Assembly (NCBI GenBank): GCA_047495785.1
Contig: JBLDXI010000042.1
Location: forward strand, 1,488,001 to 1,552,000
Source of the DNA: Lepidodermella squamata
Taxonomy: Eukaryota > Gastrotricha
Direction: 5' to 3'
Length of the DNA stretch: 64,000 nucleotides
Numbering within the stretch: position 1 is the first letter of the stretch; the number at the start of each line of letters is the position of its first letter. Shown here piece after piece: positions 44,925 through 55,741 of this stretch. The notes below the pieces were generated by a model. The model did not search any database. It was given only the letters and a program-made list of their open reading frames with translations, and was not told the origin of the DNA. Made by a program: the position numbers and the translations under genes.

Positions 44925-45705
44925 GCTTTTGGACGAGGAACAGCGCGAATATTTCCAACAGCAAACCGATAACCGATCTAGCTGTGGATTACATGAAAAA
45001 TCAAAACAACGCCGCTGCGTTACAGATTTTCGACTATTTGATCAACGCCGATTTCTACCCGTACCCGTCGTACTTCGCCAATGCCTCGGGCTGTACGGAT
45101 TACTTCAACTTCTTGCTGTGTAGACAAGCCCCGCCAGAATTCAACTACTACGTCCCGTTTTTGCAGCTCAACTCAACTCGAAAGGCTATTCATGTAGGCA
45201 ATCAACCCTATGCGGATCAATCCTCGGTTGTCGAGAAGCATTTGATCAGTGGCGATATCATGAATTCAGTCCGAGATCGGGTTGAGTACCTTTTGACCCA
45301 GACCAGCATTCCTATCCTGTACTACTCCGGTAATTTGGACCTGATTGTCCCAACAATGGGTACTGACAACTTTTTGCGGTCGTTGAACTGGCCGTTTTCT
45401 GAGAATTGGCTTCATGCGAATCGAACAATCTGGGCTGATGCTGATAACGAGGCGTTTGCTTACTCGACCACTGTTCAAACGCTGTCCTTCGCCATCATCC
45501 GCAATGCTGGCCACATGGTGCCGTACGACCAGCCGGAGAGTGCTTACCTCATGGTTCGCAAATTTATCAGCGGAATTTAAATATTACTGATTAGAAGGAC
45601 ATTTTTCGTGTTTGATTTAATTGGAAATTAATGTGCTGGAATAAATTGTATAATTTGAATGCGGCTTTAATCTTAAAGTGTGTAATTTCTTTCGATGAAA
45701 ACAAT
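44925..45705 (+). pseudogene. 5'-truncated duplicate of the serine carboxypeptidase
   Basis: Almost identical to 31869-32650, from LLDEEQREYFQQQTD to the end and into the 3' UTR. It lacks the signal peptide, the oxyanion block and the catalytic Ser region; Asp and His motifs remain. A duplicated ACCGATA (44967-44981 region) shifts the frame. It has no mariner insertion at the matching 3' site. The close match points to a recent duplication. Confidence 0.85.
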
Positions 45706-45709
45706 GTCA

Positions 45710-46205
45710 AATATTTTGTAATTGTAATACAAAAGTCAGTTAAGGACCTCAAGGTGGCCGATCACCCGGCAAAAACTGAGAGCGTAGTCATTTGTCTGAA
45801 ATTTGAAAAACCTATCTATACCCTGTAGCTCTGACCCATTTTCGCACCCATATTCCACCTGGTATGGTATATTCGATTTAACACTAAGCAACACTAATCG
45901 ATAGAACGCGTTGATTTTAGGTATTTAGAAAATTAGGATTTTAGTTACAAACTGTGGAAATGTTAGTTTTGGTCGCTGGCGAATTTCGAGATGCGGTCTC
46001 CAGCTTATCGACCAACACGAAGTTTTATCTCACAATCGGTCTATATATCAGAACGCTGATTCAGAGCTAATTTATTTCCTTTTTGTTATTGCAAAATTGT
46101 CAATTGAATAAGTTAATTCAGATGTTCAAGTTGTGCTAATTCCATCATAGAGATTAACTTGGCATGAAAATGGAATATGGAATCAACCTGACTTCGGTAT
46201 CTAGA
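45710..46205. other. Intergenic, no gene seen
   Basis: No supported gene or repeat. Confidence 0.4.
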
Positions 46206-46209
46206 AATG

Positions 46210-46375
46210 AGCAGGGTGTGAAGTACAAGGGTGCGGGGTGTCGCGACACCCCACCTCCGGGACCTCAACCAGAGGAAGGCTGAAAAACCACAGGGGGACC
46301 CGTTAGTTCTTCGGCTGGGTCCTAGAAAACAAGTAGAAAACACCTCAGCTCCCGGATCCTACTTCGCACACTGGA
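46210..46375 (+). repeat. Dispersed repeat family A, copy 4
   Basis: Best-preserved copy. It contains a perfect 18-base palindrome GGGGTGTCGCGACACCCC at 46235-46252 and matches 9.77-9.96 kb inverted. Confidence 0.6.
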
Positions 46376-46591
46376 AATGTCCTGAAACATTTTATTTCGG
46401 CTGCTATAATCCAAAACACATAGCATAGACAGTAGCCACATGGTGCCGATTTCAGCAATTATTTCTGCCTTTGATTAGGGCAAACATTTACGTTTGACGA
46501 CGATTGCTCATTATACCGGGAATATATTTCTACCACTCCCGTATTTTCTGTATTTAACAGCCGTCTTCACTTCTGTTTCCATCGTTCGACC

Positions 46592-49500
46592 ATGAAACCA
46601 GACTCCATTCTGCTTTTGATCGTTTCAATTTTTTTCACGGCCACGTTTGCCTTAGAGCAGTGTACTTGGAATGCAACGAAAAGTTCAAATAATTTCTATA
46701 CGAAGTCTGGCAGTAGAGGCTTGTCCTACCTTTCGTCGAAATCGAACTTCCAACCAAGCACCAATTTGGTAGTGCCATACGGCACAACCGTCAGTCTCTC
46801 GTGCGAGTTTGGTACACAAGGAGTAGTCATATTCGATATATCCGGTCGATGCTTGGAAAACGGATGGTGGAGCAATGACGTCGCTTGTTCGGGTGAGGCA
46901 TTTTCTTGCTAGTTTCAGCGATGTAATTTCCTCTGCCATTGCAGCTGATACTGTCAAACAGCAAGGCAGCGATTGCAGCTGGGACCAATCGTTGAAGTTA
47001 TACGGGTACAGAACAAGCACAAATTCCGAAAAAACATGGTCGTCATTATCTAGCCGTGTCACGAATACCGATGAGCACACTGTGGTCCGCGTTCACATCT
47101 GCTCGTACGGTTCGTACCGGCAAACCACGTGTTTGAACGGCAAGTTTCTACCGGATCCTAAAGGATTTGCCTGCGACAAGACGGACCTATTCAGTCAGTC
47201 AAAATTAGTTGCCTTTTGGCCACTAGGCTCAGACACACGCTTGTTAGCCCTCACCCCGAATACGCCCAGTTTCCAAGCATTTGGGAACGCGGCATTCGTA
47301 GCTCCGAACGTTAAACCGCCCGAGTCTGGTTACATTGTTCGGAGCAATAACAACAGCTTTCTATCCGCAACTGGAGTTACAGGTGTCGGTGGACGTGTAT
47401 GGTCGTTTTGCCTCAATTTCAAATCAGCAGACGGGCCATTGATCACTATTCAGACGCCGGACGGTAAGCCGGTTGAAGTCTACGCAAGTGGCACGAAATA
47501 TATTGTGCAGAAAGGGTTACCCAGTTTTTCTATCACTTCGAGCAAATCCAAACCTGACATGTGGCAGTTCATACTGGTGGTTATTAAGGATAAAGCGTTG
47601 ACCATCTTACTTCTGAATGATTTCGCCTCGCTCATCAAGGAATATTCAACTACAGCTTTTTCGGGCTTATCAGCGAAGAGTAATATCAGCATCCACCTCG
47701 GGAAAATGGGGTAAAAGTTCAGTTTTTATTCTCTTTATTTAAAAAAATTTTTTATTCTAATTTATCAAAATATCAAGATTAAAAATTAAAAATAAATTTT
47801 TTTTTTCGTTCGTTCATCACTGAAATTATTGTTATTCCTCTGTCCCTATTTCTAGATCAACAAACACAAGTAGCGCCATTGTCTCGTGCTTAATGATGTT
47901 CAACTCGGATCTGTCAGACTTAAATTCCGCCGAAATACTGCGAAAACACTGCAGGAACGGTGATATATTTAGCACCCGTTCAAATATTGACAATAACATT
48001 TTTTCTAGCTACATCATATCCAAATAGTGAAACTTCCGGTTGCCAGAGCTGCGATTGGACGTACGATACCCATAGATCGCTTCATCTTGCAAATACTCGT
48101 TAGTGAAATGCCATAAATACTCCGCATCGTCAATATTTACCAATCTAGGCAGTCAACTTCGAAGAGGTGGTGCGATTCTAACTGAAAACGGTCTAACGAC
48201 TCGACTCGCTTCACTAAACCAGCAAGGTGCCGTTTGGTTGTCAGAGGTAATGTCAAACTAGCGAAATTAAAATCCTTATTTACTTTAAATTAATTCGCAG
48301 CCAATCGATTCCCAGATGAAAAACTGGCTGGCCGAATTTCACGTTTCAAGTGATCGCAATTTAGGCAAATTGGAGTTTTACATCGTACCCAGCGGTAGTC
48401 CACTGGATCTCGAAAAATTTGACGCTGTGAATAGCCCGATTTGCGTCGATTATACAAAATTTCGAGGCTTTTTGTTCCATTATGTTCCGCCATCCACGTT
48501 TCACTGGTACGTAAGCTCGAATCCTATAGACATTACTAAGACGTCCCCAAAAGAGAGCAAAGCAAATGCCTCATTCTCTCCGGTTATGTTCGCTATCGAA
48601 AAAGAGGGGTCGGATTTCAGGGTATTCTCGCGGAGTGACGGGACAGCCATGAAACTCATGGAAACCAGTTTCCCAGCTTTTTCGCAATTCTCCGAGCCAC
48701 TGTACATCGGGGCAGCTGCTGATGTGGGCTATGTTACCAAGACGTTTACAACGCTACCCTACTTGTATCAGATCAAGTTTTACACCGATGGAATCTTTAC
48801 TACCACGACATCTCAAACAACAGCGTCGGCTTACCCTGCAAACTTCTCATCGACTGTAGAAAGCGATTTGATTACAGATGCTGGAGAAACTGATCTTGGT
48901 TCGGGTGATTCGACTACATCGTTTTCAACCGGAATCGAGGGAATAATTGTAACATCAATAAACAGCTCTAGTACTGGAACCACATCGCCATCGACTCGGA
49001 AGGAATCTCCTGCTACGAAAGCTAAGGTCCCGGCGATAGATCCCGGCTACCCTTACGATTTGGGGTTGTCTCTCAAGGTCTACGGCGATAACATTACGAT
49101 TCCTGATAGAAATCTTACGATATTTTCAGAGCCGTGGGATCCTCGGCTTGATCAACAGGACTCGAATGTTTTCAAAGCTCTGGCAAACTATATGCTTCCA
49201 GTTCTTGAGGATCTAGTAAACCAATCGGCTGCGGAACTTGGAGGCATCGTTCAAAGCGTGAGAATCACACGTTTCAGAAAAGGCAGCATCATTTCGGACT
49301 ACATCGTCGCATTGAGAAGTTTGACGCAATTGACAGAGGAAGAGATTGCCGAAAAGGTGAACATTGCAACGAAAAAGCTGAAGGAAAAGACGGTGGTGTT
49401 GTTGAATGGTCTCAGCTCTTCTCGCCTAGGCGAATCTACTCTGGTGAATGCCACTGGACCGCTGCTAACAACTGCGAAATCGTCCACTAGCAGCATGCCA

Positions 49501-49605
49501 AAAGCGAATGATCCAAGTTCACCGAATGAGGTGGCATCGGGGAGAAACCCGGCTAGCTCTGGCTTAGGTTGCACTATCCTGCTTTTAATTTCAATCGCTA
49601 TCTAA
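46592..49605 (+). CDS. Membrane-anchored LamG-like and SEA domain protein
   Basis: Exons 46592-46892, 46945-47710, 47856-47959, 48009-48098, 48149-48246 and 48301-49605, joined in frame. A signal peptide (SILLLIVSIFFTATFA) is followed by sushi-like cysteine segments and two LamG-like folds (LVAFWPLGSDTRLL; then STNTSSAIVSCLMMF, which aligns with the corresponding part of the minus-strand LamG genes). A Ser/Thr-rich stalk follows, then a SEA-type domain (about 49060-49320, with NVFKALANYMLPVLEDLV and ITRFRKGSIISDYIVALRS), a second Ser/Thr-rich stretch and a C-terminal hydrophobic end (LGCTILLLISIAI) that fits a GPI signal. It is probably a cell-surface mucin-like receptor. It is the opposite-strand relative of genes A and D but lacks their four-cysteine chain. 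Confidence 0.75.
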
Positions 49606-49609
49606 CATC

Positions 49610-50280
49610 CCAAGTCTGAACTTGACAATGAATTATTGTTGAGTTTCTGCGACCTTCGCGAATTGAAAATTGATCTAAATATTGTTCCTTTGCCGCCTCC
49701 GTGTAACCTATTGCTCTTTAACATAGAGGAGTTTTACTTCTTCGAGATCTCAAGGATAGTTTTTGCTGTCCTTTCCTAGTCTTTTGCTATGTAAGCTGAT
49801 CCATTTCAGTTCTAGCCGTATGATGGCGCATTATAATAATGTTTGACGTATCAGCCACATCTTTCCATCGTTACAGCAGTTTCATCAACAAAATCCTGAT
49901 TTACTACAGGCTAAATTTTTGAATCGCTCCCCTGGATACTACCTGCTGCCAGGTATCAGCTTCACCGCAGTTCTGCTGTCTCGGCATAATCTTCGACGAG
50001 AAACTTGGAAGCTTGTGCGATGTGCGTTGAACCTGCACGAATGAAGTTATGCTGTAAACGTTTGTTGTCGCCGGGCATTTTAAAGGTGTATTTTTTTAAT
50101 TTTGAACAAAATTAGAAGACAAATTCTCAATTTTAGACTGTACATACATTTTATTGCTTCTCTACTTCGCCATAGTTGGCGTCTTAAAAACATTCATGTT
50201 TGTCATAAAACTATTCACAGTCAAACTTGAACTCGTTCGAAATCAAATGCCTGTTTGAAAGCAAAATCAGCTCATTCGAT
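49610..50280. other. Intergenic between converging genes
   Basis: No gene seen. Confidence 0.4.
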
Positions 50281-50287
50281 GATATAG

Positions 50288-51563
50288 TTATGTTTGCGAT
50301 CGGGACTTGCCAGAATAGGCAGCACAGCTGACATCGAGAATCGAGAATTCTCAGCTTGCCATCGTCTAACAAACCACTAAGAACACTTAGACATGCGATA
50401 GAACCATTCAAGTTGGCAGAAGCGACACTGAATAAAAGTACACAGACGAATAAAATTCATGGCTGCCAGCTAACAACAACTTAGATTTACCCTCCTAGTC
50501 GGAATGATGCCGTAGATGTAGCAAGAGGCGACAACATTGTGGAGTTGATCTTGCCATCGCAAGCGAGCCCCATTTCTCCAGATGCTGTCAACCACAGCGT
50601 GTAAATATGGGGATAACTATCTTGTTGTAAGCAGGTTGTTGTAAGCGTGGGGCCATTTGGACTGTTCGAGAAAGTTAATGTGGTCGCGTCGTTCTGAATG
50701 AGGCTCATCCCGACAGTTGTTAGCGCTGCGTCTGAAAACTCGAGAAGCGGAGCCGGATAGCTTAGCGGCTTGGCGTAAAGGCTAAGCACGAATGCCTGGG
50801 AGCCGAAATTTAGTTTGCTAGCAGTCATTCGAATCTGGTTACCACCGTTTAGATTGAGACCTTTATTAGCGATCCCGAACACGCTTTCCCCGGCTTCGAA
50901 CGCAGACTGGCTGGTGACTGAGGCCGCAGGAGCGATCATGTCGTTGAAGTTTGAAAAGTTAAAGGAACCGATTTATTCAACAATTTTGATCATATGGATA
51001 CTCAATGACACAAATTAGAACTTACTTGCTTCGCATAGTAAAGAAGTTGCGAAGAGTTTAACAGACTATAAAATGATGAAAAAATTCATTTCTTGAATCA
51101 GGAGGCTAAGTGACTAGCCTGCCATGGTGAAGCACACGCTTCAGCTTTAGCCACGCATTTTTAACTCAAATCAGAGCTAGCGTAGCAAAGTTTCCTCTAG
51201 AAAAGTCGATATCGCATGAGATCATTTTGCGACGTAATTATGTACCTGCTGAATCGCCACTAGACAGTCAGCGTAATTGTCAGCAAACAATGCTTTCGCC
51301 GAATAATTGCCCGACTAATTAATCATGTCTCGATCAAAATGAGTTCTCAATGAATCAAAAATAAAACCTGAGTCGTTCCAGTGGGACAGGTGCCGTAGCC
51401 TTGTGAGGAATAGTGTTATGGAGACCACACTCATGGAGAAAGCTGTTAACGCAAAATGGAAAATCAATAATTCGTGGATGAGGCAAAAAATCAGCAAAAA
51501 ATGGTTATTTACAATTTATTACGCACCCTTTTTCAGCCACTCGCCATTACGCTTGTAAAAAAT
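50288..51563 (-). pseudogene. Decayed LamG/four-cysteine gene copy (copy C)
   Basis: Pieces aligned to gene D: a three-cysteine exon near 51360-51440 with a one-base deletion (frame resumes at GYGTCPTGTTQ), a one-cysteine exon near 51250, an exon near 51120-51200 with an in-frame TAA where relatives have Tyr (DLS-stop-KCVAKAEA), SVKLFATSLLCEA near 51030, then only the second LamG half (50487-50940) and a C-terminal exon (50288-50427) with a tandem ATTCTCG insertion that shifts frame. The first LamG exon is missing. Clearly dead. Confidence 0.75.
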
Positions 51564-52072
51564 GCCAGTGGCAGGTAGTAGGCGCCAGTTTTCTCCGGTT
51601 TGGATGCCGATTTTACCAATTTTGAACACATTTTCAGAATCCTCAGCTCATTTCCAATCGTATCCATTTAACAAAAATTTCTAATTTCCATTAGATAGAA
51701 ATTAGAAAAAATAGAAATTTTTCCAAAACCTGCACTTTCAACGATTGTTATTGACTCCCTCGTCCGTTTTCAAAAATTCCACCTGCAGAAAAATTCCTAA
51801 AACCAGGGCTACAAATTGATGTAATTTTTGGAAAATTCCCCGAAATATAAGAAAACTGTTGAGTTTTAAAGTTTAAAATAAAATATGCCGCATACTTTAT
51901 TTCTGTATTCTTCATGAAATAACGCAACATGACGCTTCAATCTATAAGTGCTCTTCTACTTCGCCAATGTTTGTTTCTTAGTTTCAATGCAGCTAAATAA
52001 ATCATCCAGCTTGAACCAGCTTGTATGAAATAAGGATTAACGAACTCAATATCCTGTTTCAAAAAAATTAAC

Positions 52073-55000
52073 TCATGTATAGACTGGTGCAATTTTTCGA
52101 GGCTTACCAGAATAGGCAGCACAGCTGACATCGAGAATATTCAGCTTGCCTTCATCTAATAAACCAGTTACCACACTCAGGCATGCGATAGAACCATTCA
52201 GGTTGGCAGAAGCGGCACTGAATAAAAGTACACAGAGAACGCACATTTTAGAAACGTATAGAATTTATAGCCGCCGGAATCTCTAAATTTGAATTCCGGA
52301 ATTAGAATCAAAACTCGGTGTTCTAACATATATTAGAACCTTTATATATATATAGATTTTATTGTTATAAACAACAAAAGCTCGGCCGGGCCAGACAACA
52401 AAATGAGAATTTATCCCACTGTTTTGTTAATTTTGGAAGGTTCTGGGGCGCGTTTCAGTGGAAAATCTTCACAATTTTCTCGCTTCGCTCGGTTATTAGC
52501 CGATTTTTGGCAGAAACAGCAAAAAGATCTGCTCGCGGATCGAAGATCGCACCCTGAGAAGACGCAAAAAATAACAACCATCATTCACGTGAACAAGTTC
52601 AAGCTAAAAATAGAGCGGCAAAATGCAATTGTGCTGCGGCAGAATGCAAATGGAAAAGGTGTATTTCACCGTCATTTCCAAAGACCTGCTCAAACCATGT
52701 GAGCCCCAGTTTGGTGTCGACAGAACCGCTGGGCCATGGCTGATTTTGCCGCCAGACATTTTGCCCTACGACGCATCGTTGACCCGAAAACAAAGAATTT
52801 TGACAGACCAGGATTTAGATCCAAATATCGGATCTCGCAGTCTACATATTTTTGGCAGTTAAAGTGTTTAAGCTTACAATATTTTTAAAACTTCGAATCA
52901 AATCATCAAGCATCTTCGTGAAAGCAGAATAACCTGGAAATTCTAAAGATTTTCATACTTGACCGAAAATAAGTGAAAAGTGGGGTTTGGCGTTTTTTTT
53001 GTATTTTCAAGCAAATGGCAAAAGGTGTGTTGACTTGAAAAGGAACGATTCTTGGATTCCTAGATGTTGTCTTGAGGATTTCGAATTTTCAAATTTCAGA
53101 CCTCTACGATCTACGAGGCTCCCATTAGCCTTAAAATACGGAAAACCCCAGAGCAACCCTGAAAAGTGTTATTGATTCAGGTTGTCGTCGAGACACTATC
53201 GTGATTCCACCAAAAATTTTGAAAATATAGCGAGATTCCTCATCTCAGATTACCCTTAGAAACGTCAACTATGCATAAGAAAATAATATCAGAATTTATT
53301 GCGTGGGGGAATTTTAAATGATGCAATAAAACACAAAATTGTTAAGCCCGCATTTTTTGAAATTTGCATTTTTTCGCTCGGATACTTTGAAGCCTATTTT
53401 CTCACCAACCCTGATGGATATCAACCCCTTTTTATACTGTTCGACTCCTCATTAATCGATCTTGAGAGTGGCATCAAAATCTCACTATGTCAGAAATTTC
53501 GCCAAACGCCAAACCCTACTTTTCACTTATTTTTGGTCATTTCACATTAAATTTCATAGTTCAAAGGACTTGGAAACTATCATCTTTTACCTTCCAAGTC
53601 GGAATGATGCCGTAGACGTAGCAAGAGGTGGAAAACTTGAATAGTAGACATTACCATCGCAAGCGAGTCCCAATTCCCCGGAAGGTTTCAACGAGAGCGT
53701 GTAAAAATGCGGATAATCTTCTTGTTCAAAGCACGGCGCTGTGAGCGTGGGGCCATTTGGACTGTTCGAGAAAGTAAGCGTGCTGGCGTCGTTCTGAACC
53801 AGGCTCATTCCAACAGTTGTAAGCGCTGGGTTTGAAAACTCGAAAAGCGGAGCCGGGAAGCTAAGCGGCTTCGCGTAAAAGCTTAGAACGAATGACTGTG
53901 AGCCGAAATTGAACTTGCTAGCAGTCATTCGAATCTGGTTTCCGCTGTTTAGATTAAGGCCTTTATTAGCGACCCCGAACACGCTTTCCCCGACTTGGAA
54001 CGGCGACTGGCTAATGACTGCGGCTTGAGGAGCGATGATATCGTCAAAGTTTGTTGCCAGAGGAAAATGAGCAACGAGTCCGTTGACTGCGGTCGCGATA
54101 TTCTCCTGATCAATTGGATGCCCGGCGTGAACTTGATAGCACTTTCTCCGCAGCTTGCGCAAATTTTCACGTGGGATGACGGCTTTGTGCACAGATAAGC
54201 AGGACAAAAGAATGTTTGAGGACGCTGAGTTTTTGCCGAGCTGGAGAGACGTGATCGGAGCTGTGGGTGCTGTTTTATTCAGGCCATCAGCTAGACTGCT
54301 GGCGATATCACCGCAGAACAAGTATTGCGTACGAGTTGATTCTTCGTAGGTCAAGACAACGTGACGCCAACCCCAGTCTGAGAAACAGTTAACGCTAGCT
54401 CGAGTACCTACAGGACGGAATAATTAGAATGTAATTAAATTAATTAGATCTTCAACTTGCCGTCAATTCGGATAATAGTAACCGTTTTGTCATCGCTATT
54501 GTAAGTGAGAGTAAGTTGGAGGCTTTCGCTCGAGTCGTACATCTCAACTACAGGGATTTCATCTGATCCACCGTAATCAACTCGGAAAAAAATTGAAACG
54601 GTGTAACCTGTCGATAAGGTACCAACAGCGGAGGTGGGGATCTTGAGATAACCGGCGGTATTTAAGAACAATATCGCCGATTGGAAAAAGCCATATGGCC
54701 CAACGCCTAACCAAGAGCTTGCTCCAATGACTTGGGCGGAGACTGGATTCGGCCCGATGTCATTCAGGTTGCGGTACAGCGGCCAGTATCCAGCTTCGAG
54801 GGGAAGGCCCTGAACGGCATCTGTTTATTTTATCGAGAGAAATTATTAATTGACTGTTACAATAAGAAAAGAAGCGTAATATTTGATGTATGGACTGGAC
54901 TCGAGGCTATTTGGATAGACTTAATGAGAAAAAATGAAACTAACTTGCTTCGCATAGTGAAGAAGTGGCGAAGAGTTTAAGCGGCTTGAAAATGATAAAA

Positions 55001-55374
55001 CGGGCAATAGTTTTCTTTTTTTTACATCAAGCGATGTAGTGACGCACCTGCCATGGTGAAGCACACGGGTCATCTTTAGCCACGCATTTGTAGCTCAAAT
55101 CAGAGCTATCGTAGCAAAGTTTCCTCTGGAAAAATCAAAAACCAAATTTTCACCGAGAGATCATTTTATGAAAATTACCTGCTGAATCGCCACTAGACAG
55201 TCAGCGTAATTTCCAGCAAAAAGAGCTTGAGACGAATAATTACCCGACTAATTAATTATATCACGTCAAAATTTACTCTCAAGCAATCGAAAATCAAACC
55301 TGATTAGTTCCAGTGGGGCATGTGCCGTAGCATGTCGTAAAAGATGTGTTGCTCGAGAAGCAATCTACGGCAAC
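52073..55374 (-). CDS. Two LamG-like domains after four-cysteine modules (gene D)
   Basis: Exons 55300-55374, 55179-55247, 55048-55125, 54945-54984, 54461-54820, 53591-54407 and 52073-52217. The first four encode two four-cysteine module halves (CYGTCPTGTNQ; YADCLVAIQQ; CYDSSDLSYKCVAKDDPC; LFATSSLCEA). Then come two LamG-like folds (GYWPLYRNLNDIG with WGWRHVVLTYEES; GESVFGVANKG) and an end CAAYSGKPRKIAPVYT. The intron at 54460 begins GCAAGT, as in gene A. No signal peptide exon was found. The upstream gene B on the same strand has one and ends in the same module type, so B and D may be one gene; its exon 18 could splice at a GTTTGT (phase 0) into 55374. All exons are open. Confidence 0.7.
52420..52565 (+). 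repeat. Dispersed repeat C, copy 2
   Basis: Matches 28.07-28.22 kb (TTTCTCGCTTCGCTCGGTTA, AAGATCGCACCCTGAGAA). Located in the last intron of gene D. Confidence 0.6.
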
Positions 55375-55741
55375 CTATCCAAAATGCAAAACAAAACACT
55401 ACAGCAGGCTTCGAAAAATCGAAGTAGAGATACAACCTACAAGCTAAGCGGGTCCTGTCTCCATTTAGACATAAAATAAATTTCATTTAAAAGCTCGAGA
55501 TTGGCAATAGTGTTGGATTACGAGAATTTTGTATTCATTTCGATATTTTTTAATATTATTCATAAAATTCCAGAAATTAAGGAAAATGCTTTATTGGGCA
55601 AACTAAAATGCTAAAACTTGGATTCCACTAAAAGCAATAACCTAAACTAGATCCGATAACAGAAAATGGCTAACCCCCGATAAGCAGGAATCTTCGGACG
55701 CGAATTCTGAGTTATCACCCAACTGCAACAACGGCATAAAA

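Noticed and set aside
52109-52247. Signal-peptide exon starting MCVLCVLLFSAASA
   Set aside because: The hydrophobic stretch overlaps a TTTTATTCAG acceptor; phase and paralogy show this is the last exon of gene D, not a first exon.
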